Shown here: positions 25,126 through 39,008 of the stretch, in pieces
Position numbering within the stretch: position 1 is the stretch's first letter
Layout: every line of letters begins with the position of its first letter
Origin: an uncultured Pelagibacteraceae bacterium
Lineage (GTDB): Bacteria; Pseudomonadota; Alphaproteobacteria; Pelagibacterales; Pelagibacteraceae
Assembly (NCBI GenBank): GCA_902587755.1
Contig: CACIMN010000001.1
Coordinates: 186,001 to 250,000 of the forward strand
DNA length: 64,000 nt
Direction: 5' to 3'
Made by a program: the position numbers and the translations under genes
The notes under the pieces: model-generated
What the model saw: the letters and a program-made list of their open reading frames with translations, nothing else
What the model was told of the DNA's origin: nothing
The model's database searches: none

Positions 25126-28100
25126 AAAAATTTTAGTCGTTGGTGCTGGTCCAATAATTATAGGACAAGCATGTGAATTTGATTATTCAGGAACACAAGC
25201 TTGTAAAGCTCTTAAAGATGAGGGTTATAAAGTAGTCTTAATAAATTCTAATCCTGCAACAATTATGACTGATCCAGATGTTGCGGATAAAACTTATATT
25301 GAACCAATTACACTAGATGTATTAGAAAAAATTCTAAAGAAAGAAAAACCCGATGCAATTCTTCCAACAATGGGAGGGCAAACTGCTCTTAACCTTGCGA
25401 TGGAATCAGAAAAAAAAGGGATTCTAAAAAAATACAAAATTGAATTGATAGGAGCAAATTCTAAAGCGATTTCTAATGCTGAAGACAGAAAAAAATTTAG
25501 AAAAAATATGATAGATATTGGTTTAGATTTACCAAAATCTGAAATTGTTAATAACAACAACCAAGCATCAAAAGTATTAAAAAAAATAGGATTACCAGCA
25601 ATTATAAGACCTGCATTTACGCTCGGTGGACTTGGTGGAGGAATAGCTAAAACTAAAAAAGATTATTTTAAGATTATTAAAAATGGATTGCATGAGTCTC
25701 CAGTTAGCCAAGTTCTTGTAGAGGAATGTTTAGAAGGTTGGAAAGAATTTGAGATGGAGGTGGTAAGAGATAAGAAAGATAACTGTATTATTATTTGCTC
25801 AATTGAAAATATAGATCCTATGGGAATTCATACTGGTGACTCTGTCACAATTGCACCGGCTCTTACTCTTACAGATAAAGAATATCAGGTGATGAGAAAT
25901 GCGTCTATTGCATGTTTGAGAAAAATTGGTGTCGAAACTGGAGGATCGAATGTTCAATTTGCTATCAATCCTAAAAATGGTCGAATGGTTGTCATTGAAA
26001 TGAATCCACGTGTATCAAGGTCATCAGCACTTGCATCAAAAGCAACTGGATTTCCTATTGCAAAAGTTGCTGCAAAATTAGCAGTTGGTTATACTCTAGA
26101 TGAATTAAAAAACGAAATAACTAAAGTTACTCCCGCATCATTTGAACCAAGTATAGATTATGTGGTGACTAAAATTCCAAGATTTACATTTGAAAAATTT
26201 TCTACTTCTCCTGCAACTTTAGGAACTTCTATGAAATCTGTAGGTGAAGCAATGGCAATTGGAAGAAACTTTAAAGAGTCTCTGCAAAAAGCGTTAGTAT
26301 CTCTAGAAACTGGTTTTTCTGGTTTAGATAGAATTTTTGATTTAAATAAAAAGCAAATTGAAAAGAAACTTAAAGAAACTGTTCCAAATAAAATATTATT
26401 AGTAGCTGAAGCAATTAGAAAAAAAATAAACTTAAAGAAAATATACAATTTATCTAAAATTGATCCTTGGTTTTTAGAACAAATAAAGGAAATAGTTGAT
26501 AGCGAAAAACAGATAAAAACTAAAGGACTACCTAAGGATTTTGCAGAATTTAATAGAATAAAATCGATAGGATTTTCAGATAAAAAGCTTTCAGAATTAG
26601 CTAAAACTTCTGAAGACATTGTTAGAAGAAAAAGATCAGCGCTTAAAATACTTCCAGTTTATAAAAAAGTAGACACGTGTGCTGCTGAATTTAAATCTTT
26701 TACACCTTATATGTACTCAACTTACCAAAGAAATTTTTCAATTAACTCTGAATGTGAGGCTGATCCATCCAATAAGAAAAAAATAATTATTCTTGGAGGA
26801 GGACCAAATAGAATTGGTCAAGGAATTGAGTTTGATTATTGCTGTTGTCAGGCAAGTTTTTCATTAAAAGACGCAGGTTTTGAGACCATAATGGTAAATT
26901 GTAACCCTGAAACAGTATCAACAGACTATGATACGAGTGATCGATTATACTTTGAACCTTTAAAAGAAGAATATGTTTTTAACATAATTAGAAAAGAACA
27001 AGAAAAAGGAAATCTGATAGGAGTAATAGCTCAGTTTGGAGGCCAAACTCCGATTAAGCTTGCTAAATTTTTACACAACAACAAACTTCCAATTTTAGGA
27101 ACACAATACACTTCTATAGATTTAGCAGAAGATAGAGACAGATTTAGAAATTTATTAAATAAATTAAAACTTAAACAAGCAGAGAGTGGGATTGCAAAGA
27201 CTTTTAATCAGGCAATAAAAATTGCAGACACAATAGGATTACCATTAATGGTAAGACCTTCGTATGTTTTGGGTGGAAGAGCAATGGAAATTGTTCATGA
27301 AAAAAATCAGCTTAAAAAATTTGTTGAGGAAGCATTTAAAGCAGCAGAGGAAAATCCAATTTTAATTGACAAATTTATCGATCATGCAATGGAAGTTGAT
27401 GTGGATGCTATATCAGACGGAAAACAGGTACATGTTGCAGGTATTATGCAACATATAGAGGAAGCTGGAATTCATTCAGGAGACTCAGCATGCAGCTTAC
27501 CACCTGTATCAATTAAACCATACCTTCTTAAAGAAATAGAAAATCAAACTAAAAAACTTGCTATAGCTTTAAATGTCAAAGGTTTCATGAATATACAGTT
27601 TGCAATTAAAAAAGATGAAATTTATGTGATCGAAGTTAATCCAAGAGCTAGTCGTACAGTGCCTTTTGTTTCAAAAGCAAAAGGTCTTCCTTTAGCTAAA
27701 ATTGCATCAAGAGTAATGGCTGGTGAGAAGTTATCTAAGTTTAATTTAAAAGATAAATCTAAAGGTATGTACGCAGTTAAAGAAGCTGTGTTCCCATTTA
27801 ATAAATTTCCAAACAGTGACTTATTGTTAGGACCTGAAATGAAATCGACGGGGGAAGTGATGGGATTTGATAAAAATTTTGGAATGGCTTTTGCGAAAAG
27901 TCAAATCGCAGCTGCTAACTCATTACCAAAACAAGGATTAGCTTTTATATCTCTCAAAGATAGTCACAAAGATGAAGGAATAGATTTAGCAAAAGAACTT
28001 ATTAAACTAAAGTTTACATTATGTGCAACAAAAGGAACTGCAGAATATATTCGAAAACATAAAATGAAATGTAAAATTATAAACAAAGTAAGCACAGGTT

Positions 28101-28327
28101 CACCTCATATAGTAGATGTTTTAGATTCTAAAAAAATTGCATTAGTAATAAATACTGGAGGTGGAAATAGTGAACACCGATTAAGTGATGCCATAGCTTT
28201 AAGAAGAGCTACACTTAAAAATAAAGTTCCTTATTGCACTAACATGTCTACTGCTCAAGCCTGTTTGGAGGCAATTAAATCTCTTAAGACAAAAAGATTA
28301 GAAGTTAATTCACTGCAAGATATTTAG
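25103..28327 (+). CDS. carB: Carbamoyl-phosphate synthase large subunit CarB
   Basis: CarB makes carbamoyl phosphate from bicarbonate, ammonia and two ATP. The 1074-residue length is normal. Two homologous ATP-grasp halves are visible, each opening with a biotin-carboxylase-like dinucleotide motif ([20 protein letters not shown] and [19 protein letters not shown]). Each half contains its [14 protein letters not shown] metal-binding motif. The C-terminal MGS-like allosteric domain runs from about 940 to the end ([14 protein letters not shown]). It forms an operon with carA and converges on the ATP-grasp gene with 6 bp between stops. Confidence 0.98.
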   Translation: MPKRKDIKKILVVGAGPIIIGQACEFDYSGTQACKALKDEGYKVVLINSNPATIMTDPDVADKTYIEPITLDVLEKILKKEKPDAILPTMGGQTALNLAMESEKKGILKKYKIELIGANSKAISNAEDRKKFRKNMIDIGLDLPKSEIVNNNNQASKVLKKIGLPAIIRPAFTLGGLGGGIAKTKKDYFKIIKNGLHESPVSQVLVEECLEGWKEFEMEVVRDKKDNCIIICSIENIDPMGIHTGDSVTIAPALTLTDKEYQVMRNASIACLRKIGVETGGSNVQFAINPKNGRMVVIEMNPRVSRSSALASKATGFPIAKVAAKLAVGYTLDELKNEITKVTPASFEPSIDYVVTKIPRFTFEKFSTSPATLGTSMKSVGEAMAIGRNFKESLQKALVSLETGFSGLDRIFDLNKKQIEKKLKETVPNKILLVAEAIRKKINLKKIYNLSKIDPWFLEQIKEIVDSEKQIKTKGLPKDFAEFNRIKSIGFSDKKLSELAKTSEDIVRRKRSALKILPVYKKVDTCAAEFKSFTPYMYSTYQRNFSINSECEADPSNKKKIIILGGGPNRIGQGIEFDYCCCQASFSLKDAGFETIMVNCNPETVSTDYDTSDRLYFEPLKEEYVFNIIRKEQEKGNLIGVIAQFGGQTPIKLAKFLHNNKLPILGTQYTSIDLAEDRDRFRNLLNKLKLKQAESGIAKTFNQAIKIADTIGLPLMVRPSYVLGGRAMEIVHEKNQLKKFVEEAFKAAEENPILIDKFIDHAMEVDVDAISDGKQVHVAGIMQHIEEAGIHSGDSACSLPPVSIKPYLLKEIENQTKKLAIALNVKGFMNIQFAIKKDEIYVIEVNPRASRTVPFVSKAKGLPLAKIASRVMAGEKLSKFNLKDKSKGMYAVKEAVFPFNKFPNSDLLLGPEMKSTGEVMGFDKNFGMAFAKSQIAAANSLPKQGLAFISLKDSHKDEGIDLAKELIKLKFTLCATKGTAEYIRKHKMKCKIINKVSTGSPHIVDVLDSKKIALVINTGGGNSEHRLSDAIALRRATLKNKVPYCTNMSTAQACLEAIKSLKTKRLEVNSLQDI

Positions 28328-28333
28328 TAAATT

Positions 28334-29779
28334 CTAAACATCAACTATCATTGTATCTTTAGATCCTCCACCTTGTGAACTATTTACAATTGTACTTCCT
28401 TTCCTTAATGCAACTCTTGTTAAACCACCAGATGTTACGTAAATAGATTTTCCACTTAATACAAAAGGTCTTAAATCAACATGTCTTGGCTCTATATTGC
28501 TTTCAGTAATCGTAGGTAGAGTTGATAAAATTTCTAAAGGCTGAGCTATAAATTCTCTTGGTTTACTTTTTATTTTTTGAACCATTTCATCTTTTTCTTT
28601 TTTTGATGCTCTAGCACCAATTAAAATACCATATCCTCCAGACGCATTGGCTGGTTTAACAACTAATTTTGAAATGTTTTCAATAACATAATCTCTATCT
28701 TTTTTCTCATGACACAAAAAAGTTTCAACTTGATTTATTTTAGGTTGCTCGCCTAGATAATAAACAATCATTTTATTTACATAAGAGTAAATAGCTTTGT
28801 CATCTGCTATACCTGTTCCAATTCCGTTTACTATTCCTACGTTTCCTTTTTTCCAACACTTAAAAAGTCCAGGAACTCCAATAAGTGATTCTTTGTAGAA
28901 TACTTTGGGATCTAAAAAGTTGTCATCCAATCTTCTATATATACAATCTACTTTAAGTTTACCTTTAACAGTTTTCATGTATACAATATCATTTTCCACG
29001 AACAAATCTTTACCTTCAACAAGAGCTATTCCCATTTGTTCAGCTAAAAAAGAATGTTCAAAATAAGCAGAGTTATAAATGCCAGGAGTAAGTACTACCA
29101 TGTGAGGATTTTCAGTTCTTTTAGGTATACATTCTTCCATGCAGTGGTATAGTTTATTTGCATATTGATGTATTGAAGAGACTTTATATCTCGTAAATAA
29201 CTCTGGAAAAACATCCCTCATCACCATACGATTTTCAAGCATATAAGATACACCTGACGGAACTCTCAAATTATCTTCCAAAACCAAGTATTCACCATTT
29301 ATGTTTCTAATAAGATCAATTCCAGAAATGTTTGACCAAGCTTTATACTTTGGAGAAAAACCATCACATTCTTTTATATAATATGGCGAATTAAAAACTA
29401 ATTCCTTAGGAACTACATTATCTTTAAAAATTTTTTTTTTATTGTAAACATCATCGATAAATAAATTAAGTGCTTTTACTCTTTGTGCCAACCCTTTTGA
29501 AATTTTGTTCCATACAGATTTAGGAATTATTCTGGGAATTATATCTAAAGGCCATTTTTTTTCTTCTGCTCTATTGTTGGCTGCATAGACTCTAAAATTA
29601 ATTCCTCTTGCACTAATTGTACTTTGGCAATTTTTTTCAATTTCTTGTAATTTTTTCTTTCCATTCCTCTCTAAAATACCAGAAATAATTTTAGCATGTT
29701 TTCTTATTTTACTATCATCAGATATATAACCATCATAAGAGGACTTTGAGTCATAATTTTTCCAGAATTGAGTAACCAT
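28334..29779 (-). CDS. Circularly permuted type 2 ATP-grasp protein (Anbu-associated)
   Basis: The 481-residue protein belongs to the circularly permuted ATP-grasp family (formerly DUF404/DUF407), predicted to form amide bonds on peptides or small molecules. Conserved segments include ECDGFSPKYKAW, the EDNLRVPSGVSYMLENR block, IYRRLDDNFLDP, the VVKPANASGGYGILIG nucleotide-binding loop and the C-terminal SSQGGGSKDTMIV. In many bacteria this gene is linked to an alpha-E protein, a transglutaminase and the Anbu peptidase. Here only Anbu is adjacent, divergently transcribed across 110 bp. The substrate is unknown. Confidence 0.9.
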   Translation of the reverse strand: MVTQFWKNYDSKSSYDGYISDDSKIRKHAKIISGILERNGKKKLQEIEKNCQSTISARGINFRVYAANNRAEEKKWPLDIIPRIIPKSVWNKISKGLAQRVKALNLFIDDVYNKKKIFKDNVVPKELVFNSPYYIKECDGFSPKYKAWSNISGIDLIRNINGEYLVLEDNLRVPSGVSYMLENRMVMRDVFPELFTRYKVSSIHQYANKLYHCMEECIPKRTENPHMVVLTPGIYNSAYFEHSFLAEQMGIALVEGKDLFVENDIVYMKTVKGKLKVDCIYRRLDDNFLDPKVFYKESLIGVPGLFKCWKKGNVGIVNGIGTGIADDKAIYSYVNKMIVYYLGEQPKINQVETFLCHEKKDRDYVIENISKLVVKPANASGGYGILIGARASKKEKDEMVQKIKSKPREFIAQPLEILSTLPTITESNIEPRHVDLRPFVLSGKSIYVTSGGLTRVALRKGSTIVNSSQGGGSKDTMIVDV

Positions 29780-29852
29780 AATATTTAATATTTTAATAAA
29801 TATACAAAATAGACAAATGCGAAGAATGAATGACAGTTATGCTAAAAATAGT

Positions 29853-29881
29853 TTGTAAAAATGTTTATTTTTAAATATCAA
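29853..29881 (+). promoter_or_regulatory. Candidate promoter for the Anbu gene
   Basis: TTGTAA (29853-29858), 17-bp spacer, TATCAA (29876-29881). The predicted start is within a few bases of the ATG at 29890, and no Shine-Dalgarno is visible, so the mRNA may be leaderless. The motif match is modest. Confidence 0.3.
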
Positions 29882-29889
29882 TTACATCT

Positions 29890-30615
29890 ATGACATATTG
29901 TATAGGTATTAAAACTAATGAAGGTCTTGTTTTTGCGTCAGACTCAAGAACGAATGCAGGTCTAGATAATGTAAATATATATTCAAAAATGATGACCCAT
30001 GATGTTGGTGACAGAACTATTGTAATAGTAACTTCAGGAAATTTAGGGACTTCACAAGCAGTTTATAAATCAATTGAAAAAGATTTAAAAAGCTCAACTG
30101 GGATAATGAACTTAAACACATGCTCTGATTTTGAACAAATAGCCTCCTATATTGGTTCACTTAATATTGAGCACTCCTCGCCTCAAGGAATTAATACAGA
30201 TAATGTCTTACTTGGTTCAACATTTATAGTTGGAGGACAAATCAAAGGTCAGCAACACGAATTATATTTAATATATCCTCAAGGAAATTATATAAGACCT
30301 GCAGACAGCAAACCTTATCTTGTAATTGGAGAAGTAAAATATGGTAAGCCAATATTAGATAGGGTAATCAAACCAAACGTATCTATTGGGGACGCATCAC
30401 GTTGCGCATTAATTTCAATGGACTCAACCTTAAAAAGTGATTTAACAGTAGGCCCACCAATAGATTTTGCTGTACACAAAAAAGATGCTGAAAGATTAGC
30501 TTCACTTGAATGTTTAAATCTTTCTGACGAAACTTATTCCCGAGTTTGTAACCAGTGGTCAGAGGGAATATTTAAAGTTTTCGACTCATTTCCCAGATTT
30601 GATTGGGAAAAATAA
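29890..30615 (+). CDS. anbu: Anbu proteasome-like peptidase
   Basis: Anbu is a bacterial homologue of 20S proteasome beta subunits and an Ntn hydrolase whose Thr1 becomes N-terminal after methionine removal. The 241-residue protein starts MTYCIGIKTNEGLVFASDSRTNAG, giving Thr1, Asp17-region SDSRTNAG and a basic residue in the expected beta-subunit positions. No propeptide precedes the threonine. Related proteins assemble into ring or lock-washer oligomers. The divergent neighbour is the circularly permuted ATP-grasp partner, the usual genomic associate. HslV is excluded because there is no hslU and the sequence around Thr1 differs. Confidence 0.9.
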   Translation: MTYCIGIKTNEGLVFASDSRTNAGLDNVNIYSKMMTHDVGDRTIVIVTSGNLGTSQAVYKSIEKDLKSSTGIMNLNTCSDFEQIASYIGSLNIEHSSPQGINTDNVLLGSTFIVGGQIKGQQHELYLIYPQGNYIRPADSKPYLVIGEVKYGKPILDRVIKPNVSIGDASRCALISMDSTLKSDLTVGPPIDFAVHKKDAERLASLECLNLSDETYSRVCNQWSEGIFKVFDSFPRFDWEK

Positions 30616-30617
30616 AA

Positions 30618-31280
30618 TTATTTAACTTTCCAATCAGTCTGAAAAGTAACATAGTTTACTTGAATACATCGTCTTTCTTTAACGATTTTTTTTTTCTCCA
30701 TACCATGCCATGTGTTTGTTCCACTCGTAAAAAGATAGCCATAATTATGTTTGTAAGGAAGTGTCTTAACTTTTTCTAATTTTTCATTATAAAAATCTGT
30801 TCCTAAGTCCTCAGACTCATTTGTTTTATTAACAAATATCAACCCTGACATAAGTTTTTCTTTTATATCGCAATGAGGTTTAAGCCAAAAACCTTCTCGA
30901 TCACATATAACTTCAACTCTTACATAAGAATTTGATAAATCCTTATCTATCATTTTTGAAATTGTTTCATATGTTTCTTTAGACTGAAGTTCGTTTATAA
31001 ATTTTACTAAATTTGGAAATTTAGATGCGTTTTCTTTATTAATAAAACATCTAAACTTTATTGCTTTTCCACCTGATGCTATACCTTCTCTAAATTCTGC
31101 GGCTCCACCATCTATTGCTCTTGTTCCATCATAATTAAGATTATGTTTACTAACATCAGGAATATCAGCTTTAACTATTTCATCAATTGCTCCTTCTGAC
31201 AGAGGATCACTATACTCCCAGTGATCAAAAGGGAAATTATGTTGTTTTGAATTATTTTTAATTGAATTTAAAAATGACAT
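30618..31280 (-). CDS. 2OG-Fe(II) oxygenase-like protein
   Basis: This 220-residue protein appears to be a 2-oxoglutarate/iron dioxygenase of the prolyl-hydroxylase type. The iron-binding triad is visible as HCD in WLKPHCDIKEK (about residue 133) and a distal histidine in NTWHGMEK. The 2-oxoglutarate arginine lies in ERRCIQVNYV, all in the expected double-stranded beta-helix order. The substrate cannot be told from sequence. Its start overlaps the stop of the ELM1-like gene (TAATG), so the two are co-translated. It converges on the Anbu gene with 2 bp between stops. Confidence 0.7.
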   Translation of the reverse strand: MSFLNSIKNNSKQHNFPFDHWEYSDPLSEGAIDEIVKADIPDVSKHNLNYDGTRAIDGGAAEFREGIASGGKAIKFRCFINKENASKFPNLVKFINELQSKETYETISKMIDKDLSNSYVRVEVICDREGFWLKPHCDIKEKLMSGLIFVNKTNESEDLGTDFYNEKLEKVKTLPYKHNYGYLFTSGTNTWHGMEKKKIVKERRCIQVNYVTFQTDWKVK

Positions 31281-32224
31281 TAACTTTGAATTTTACTTTT
31301 TAATATTTTTGCAACTCTATTAGTTTCATCAAGTTTTTCATAGTTCCAATTTTCTATTTCTTCTCCCAAATTTCTTATAATATTTAATTCTCTGAATAAA
31401 TTTCTAAAATTTTGGAATCTCTTATCATTTCTTTTCGGTAAAATATTTGCTACATAAATGGGTTTACCAGTCAAAGCTGCTTCAGATATCATTGAGCTAG
31501 AGTCACATGTAACCACAATATTTTCAGATAAACCAAGTGCTGATAAATAAGCTTTTTTATCAACACTCATTATAATAGTGTGATTTTCTCCAAAAAATTC
31601 TTTAGCATAGTGGATCGTATTCAATGGTGTTCTCATTGATGGAATTACAACAAGTTGAAAATTATGTTTTTTTAACAATTTATAAAATATTGAAAAGATA
31701 TGTTTCATGTTTTTTGTTGAGTAATCATAATATTTCGTAGGCCCACCCAAAATTAAAGACCAAATTTTTCTATCATCTCTTTTTATAAACGAGTTTAAAT
31801 AATTCTTATTTTCCTCGATTTCATCTTTGGTAAGATAATGTATGGCGCCTTTAGTGGAAATAACATTTGAGCCTTTTATTCCATCGTGTTCAGGAGCTAT
31901 TACAAAATCAAAATGATTTAAATCTACTTTTGGATCTTGTATGTGAATATTAAGTACTTTTTTATTTGAAATACTTTTTAAATGAATTGATGGAATTACA
32001 CTTTTTCTTCCACAAGATATAATTATATCAAAATCTAAATTATTTATTTTTTTATAAACATTTTGTGAAACAGGAGTAAATTTTGGTGGGAGCAAATTCC
32101 AAAAATTATTTAGTTCAACCTTATGGTGTGTGAATTCAATTTCTAGAGCTTTAGCCAATCCCTCAACTTGACTAATCATTCCATGCATGCCTTGAGTTAA
32201 TAAAATACCTTTTAATTTAGTCAT
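31280..32224 (-). CDS. ELM1-like (DUF1022) GT-B-fold protein
   Basis: The 314-residue sequence matches the mitochondrial fission ELM1 family: LLTQGMHGMISQVEGLAKAL at the N-terminus, FDFVIAPEHDGIKGSNVISTKGAIH in the middle, SLILGGPTKYY, and the VTCDSSSMISEAALTGKPIYV block that in GT-B transferases binds nucleotide sugar. Plant ELM1 acts in mitochondrial fission. The bacterial function is not established and could be glycosyl transfer at the envelope. It overlaps the oxygenase gene by 1 bp and is divergent from trxB across only 21 bp, so the promoters must lie partly in coding sequence. Confidence 0.8.
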   Translation of the reverse strand: MTKLKGILLTQGMHGMISQVEGLAKALEIEFTHHKVELNNFWNLLPPKFTPVSQNVYKKINNLDFDIIISCGRKSVIPSIHLKSISNKKVLNIHIQDPKVDLNHFDFVIAPEHDGIKGSNVISTKGAIHYLTKDEIEENKNYLNSFIKRDDRKIWSLILGGPTKYYDYSTKNMKHIFSIFYKLLKKHNFQLVVIPSMRTPLNTIHYAKEFFGENHTIIMSVDKKAYLSALGLSENIVVTCDSSSMISEAALTGKPIYVANILPKRNDKRFQNFRNLFRELNIIRNLGEEIENWNYEKLDETNRVAKILKSKIQS

Positions 32225-32245
32225 TAATCACTATATAGCTTTCAT

Positions 32246-33193
32246 ATGAGTCAAAATCCAACTAAACACACAAAAGTGTTAATAATTGGATCCGGTCCTG
32301 CCGGATACACAGCTGCAGTTTATGCTGCTAGAGCTATGCTCAATCCAATTCTAGTTCATGGATCTGAGCCGGGTGGTCAATTAACAACGACAACAGATGT
32401 TGAAAACTTTCCAGGATTTGCAGAAGTTATACAGGGTCCTTGGTTAATGGATCAAATGAAAGAACAAGCAAAAGCTGTTGGTACAGAAATGATAGAGGAT
32501 CACATTAGTAATGTTAATTTAAAAACTTCTCCGTTTGAGGCAACTGGAGATAGTGGTCAAAAATATACTGCTGACAGTATAATAATTTCTACAGGTGCTC
32601 AGGCAAGATGGTTAAATTTAGATTCAGAACAAGAGTTCAGAGGATTTGGCGTCTCTGCTTGTGCAACATGTGATGGTTTCTTTTTTAAAAATAAAGAAGT
32701 TGCAGTAGTAGGAGGTGGAAATGCAGCTGTTGAAGAGGCAATGTTTCTTACGAAGTTTGCATCTAAAGTAAAATTAATTCATAGACGAGATAGTTTAAGG
32801 GCTGAAAAAATGCTTCAAAAAAAATTAATGGAAAATAAAAAAATTGAAATTGTTTGGGACTCTGTAGTTGAAGATGTATTGGGTGATAAAGATCCTAAAA
32901 ATGTTAAAGGAATTAAAATAAAAAATGTCAAAACAAATGAAACCAAAGAATTAAAGCTTGATGGTGTATTTATTGCTATTGGTCACGATCCAGCAACCCA
33001 GCTGTTTAAAGATCAGCTGGAAATGGATAAAGAAGGATACTTAATCACGAAGGCAGACTCTACTGAAACTAATGTACCTGGAGTTTTTGCAGCTGGAGAT
33101 GTAAAGGACAAAATTTTTAGACAAGCAGTCACAGCTGCTGGTATGGGGTGCATGGCAGCTCTTGAAGCAGAAAAACATCTCTCTCACAATTAA
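32246..33193 (+). CDS. trxB: Thioredoxin-disulfide reductase TrxB
   Basis: TrxB is the FAD/NADPH flavoprotein that reduces thioredoxin in the cytosol. The 315-residue protein has the FAD-binding GSGPAGYTAAVYAARA near residue 15, the redox-active CATC in SACATCDGFFF near 138, the NADPH motif VVGGGNAAVEEA and the C-terminal FAAGDVKD motif. Length and motif order match the low-molecular-weight bacterial type. The reductase gene following it starts at the very next base after the stop codon, so the two form an operon. Confidence 0.97.
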   Translation: MSQNPTKHTKVLIIGSGPAGYTAAVYAARAMLNPILVHGSEPGGQLTTTTDVENFPGFAEVIQGPWLMDQMKEQAKAVGTEMIEDHISNVNLKTSPFEATGDSGQKYTADSIIISTGAQARWLNLDSEQEFRGFGVSACATCDGFFFKNKEVAVVGGGNAAVEEAMFLTKFASKVKLIHRRDSLRAEKMLQKKLMENKKIEIVWDSVVEDVLGDKDPKNVKGIKIKNVKTNETKELKLDGVFIAIGHDPATQLFKDQLEMDKEGYLITKADSTETNVPGVFAAGDVKDKIFRQAVTAAGMGCMAALEAEKHLSHN

Positions 33194-34216
33194 ATGTCAG
33201 AAAAAGTATTGCTAACTGGAATTAGCGGTTGGATAGCAAAACATACAGCAATAGAATTATTAAATTCTGGTTACGAGGTCCTAGGGACAGTAAGAAATGA
33301 AAGTTTAATTGAGCAAACTAAAGATACTATTAGTAAATACGCTCCTATAGATAAATTATCTTTTATTAAATTAGATCTTGTTAAAAATGATGGATGGAAT
33401 GATGCAGCTAAAGGATGTAAATATATATTTCATATTGCATCTCCTTTTCCAATAAAAGTTTCAAATAATAGAGAAAGCTTATTACCTCCTGCAGTAGATG
33501 GTACTTTAAGGGTATTAAATGCAGGGATAAATGCTGGAGTAGATCAAATTGTTAAAACTTCTTCTATTGTTGCTATGTTTAGAAAACCTAACAGAACTAA
33601 TCCTTATACATTTGGAGAACAAGACTGGACTGATGAAAATTGGGTAAAGGGGGTAAATGATTATTTTTTATCAAAAACTAAAGCTGAGAGAGTTGCTTGG
33701 GAATTGATGGAAAGCAAAGGATTAAAAAATAAATTAACAACAATTTGTCCTGGTGGAGTCTTTGGTGATGCTCTAGATAAAAAAGGAGGTACTTCAATTG
33801 AATATGTTAGACAATTCATGGCTGGTAAATTTCCTGGAGCACCTAAATTTGCTGTTCTAATTTCTGATGTAAAAGATATTGCAAAAGCACATGTTGCTTG
33901 TATAGGAAATAATAAAGTTGGAGGTAGAAGATTAATTGTTGGAAAAGAAGTAAAAAAATTAGTCGAATTATCCCAATTGATTGCTGAAGCAATGCCTGCT
34001 TATGCAAAAAAGCTTCCAAAAAAAGAGCTTCCAAATTTCATGGTTAAGTTGATAAGCTATTTAGACTCAAGTGCTAAAATGATGATACCTGATCTTGGAA
34101 TTTTAATGCAAACCGACCCCTCTTATGCTGAAGAGTTATTAGGTTTTAAATTTAAAGCTGCAAAAGATTGTATGGCAGAGAATGCAAAATCTGTTGTGAG
34201 ACTAGGTTTAGTTTAA
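33194..34216 (+). CDS. NAD(P)-dependent epimerase/reductase (dihydroflavonol reductase-like extended SDR)
   Basis: The 340-residue protein is an extended short-chain dehydrogenase. It has the N-terminal cofactor loop TGISGWIAKH, the FHIASPFP segment, catalytic YFLSKTKAE (YxxxK) near 160, and the TTICPGGVFG motif that follows it in dihydroflavonol and cinnamoyl-CoA reductase-like enzymes. Those plant names are homology labels only; the bacterial substrate is unknown and may be an aldehyde or ketone. It begins directly behind trxB without a gap and should be co-expressed with it. Confidence 0.8.
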   Translation: MSEKVLLTGISGWIAKHTAIELLNSGYEVLGTVRNESLIEQTKDTISKYAPIDKLSFIKLDLVKNDGWNDAAKGCKYIFHIASPFPIKVSNNRESLLPPAVDGTLRVLNAGINAGVDQIVKTSSIVAMFRKPNRTNPYTFGEQDWTDENWVKGVNDYFLSKTKAERVAWELMESKGLKNKLTTICPGGVFGDALDKKGGTSIEYVRQFMAGKFPGAPKFAVLISDVKDIAKAHVACIGNNKVGGRRLIVGKEVKKLVELSQLIAEAMPAYAKKLPKKELPNFMVKLISYLDSSAKMMIPDLGILMQTDPSYAEELLGFKFKAAKDCMAENAKSVVRLGLV

Positions 34217-34863
34217 TTATAAATTTAAAATTTCATCAGATTCAAACGTAATTTTTTGCAAATTTTCTTTAGCAATTTTGATCATTGCTTTTGCAACTAT
34301 TTCTGAACTGATTGGTCTCATTTTTTTAAATGGCCCAAATAACAAAGGCGACAATGCGCTAAAAGCAAAAATACCTATTTTTTCACCTACTCTGTTCTCT
34401 TTCCTTTTCCCCTTTAAAAAAGAAGGTCTTAATATTCCTAATTTAGAGAAGTTTAATCTTTTTAATTCTTCTTCAACTAAACCTTTAAATTTCACATAAT
34501 TCCCGGAACTATTTGGATTAGCATATATTGAAGAAATGAAAATAAATGACTTAACTGAATTAGCTTTTGCAATTTGTGCAATTTCCTTTGGAATATCTAA
34601 CTCTACTTTTTGGTAATCATTTTTATCAGGAGAATTTTGCTTTGTGGTACCAATACAAAAAAAACAATCATCCCCTGTAATTTCAGTTTTATGATCTCCT
34701 AAATTATTAAAATCAATATTTATAACCTCAGCTTTTTCATTATTAATTGAAGTTTGAGAGCGAACGAAAATCTTAATTTTATTGTAATAATTATCTTGGA
34801 TTAATTGATTAACTAAATGGCCACCAATTAATCCAGTGTAACCAAATACTATGGCTGTTTTCA

Positions 34864-34864
<1 letters not shown>
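34217..34864 (-). CDS. NAD(P)-binding atypical SDR (HTATIP2/YtfG-like)
   Basis: The 215-residue protein begins with the Rossmann loop FGYTGLIGGHLVNQL. It contains DDCFFCIGTTKQ and FIFISSIYANPNS, features of small atypical SDRs related to TIP30/HTATIP2. The catalytic tyrosine-lysine pair is present only loosely as NYVKFKG. These proteins often bind NADPH and may act as reductases or redox sensors; I cannot assign a substrate. It forms a TAATG overlap with the aminotransferase upstream, and its 3' end abuts that of the plus-strand reductase. Confidence 0.75.
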
Positions 34865-38255
<3,391 letters not shown>

Positions 38256-38274
<19 letters not shown>

Positions 38275-39008
38275 TAATTACTGGTGGAGCTACTCGAATT
38301 GGGGCAGCAATTGCAAGAAAATTATCTGGTTCAAACAAAGAAATCTTGATCCATTATAATAAGTCAAAATTAAAAGCTGAAAAGTTAAAAAAAGAATTGT
38401 CTTATAAAGGTACAAAAGTTTACTTAGTCAAAGGTGACTTAAGTAAAGGAAACGATGTAAATAAAATCTTAAAATTTGCAAAATCTAAACTTAAATATTT
38501 TGATTGTTTGATAAATAACGCTTCCTTATTTGAAAATGATAAATTAGAAAATTTTACAACAGATAGTTGGGGACAACATCTAAGAACTAATTTAAGAACA
38601 CCAGCATTATTGTCTAAAGAATTTGCAAAAAATGTTAGAAAAGGAAATAACAATATTATTAATATTATTGATCAAAGAGTTTTTAAATTAACTCCATATT
38701 TTTTTTCTTACACAATAAGTAAAACAGGCTTGTATACTTTAACTAAAACTAGTGCTATGAGCTTAGCTCCAAGTGTAAGAGTAAACGCTATTGCACCTGG
38801 ACCCACTATAAAAAATCAAAGACAATCTGAAAAACATTTCAAAAAGCAATATTTAGCAACACCTTTAAAAAGACAAGTTGATGTAGAACAAATCTGTAAT
38901 GCTGTTGACTTTTTTGTTAAAAATATATCTATTACTGGTCAAGTTTTAGCTATTGATAGTGGGCAAAATCTTAACTGGCAAACACCAGATGTTATGGGCA
39001 AAGAATGA
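38256..39008 (+). CDS. Short-chain dehydrogenase, possibly FolM/pteridine reductase-like
   Basis: The 250-residue SDR has the cofactor loop [12 protein letters not shown] and an HYNKSK stretch suited to NADPH binding. It also has NNAS, the catalytic YTISKTGL (YxxxK) and the APGPT loop. The TGGATRIG form and an acceptor-side FSYTISK resemble pteridine reductases and FolM (dihydromonapterin reductase). The next gene, folB, overlaps it by 4 bp and acts on dihydroneopterin, which supports a pterin-related role. The preceding uvrB overlaps it by 19 bp. The function is inferred from context and could be another ketone reductase. Confidence 0.7.

Noticed and set aside
25294-26619. Minus-strand ORFs of 88 and 153 residues
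   Set aside because: They are shadows inside the well supported carB gene, with hydrophobic composition typical of antisense frames in AT-rich DNA.
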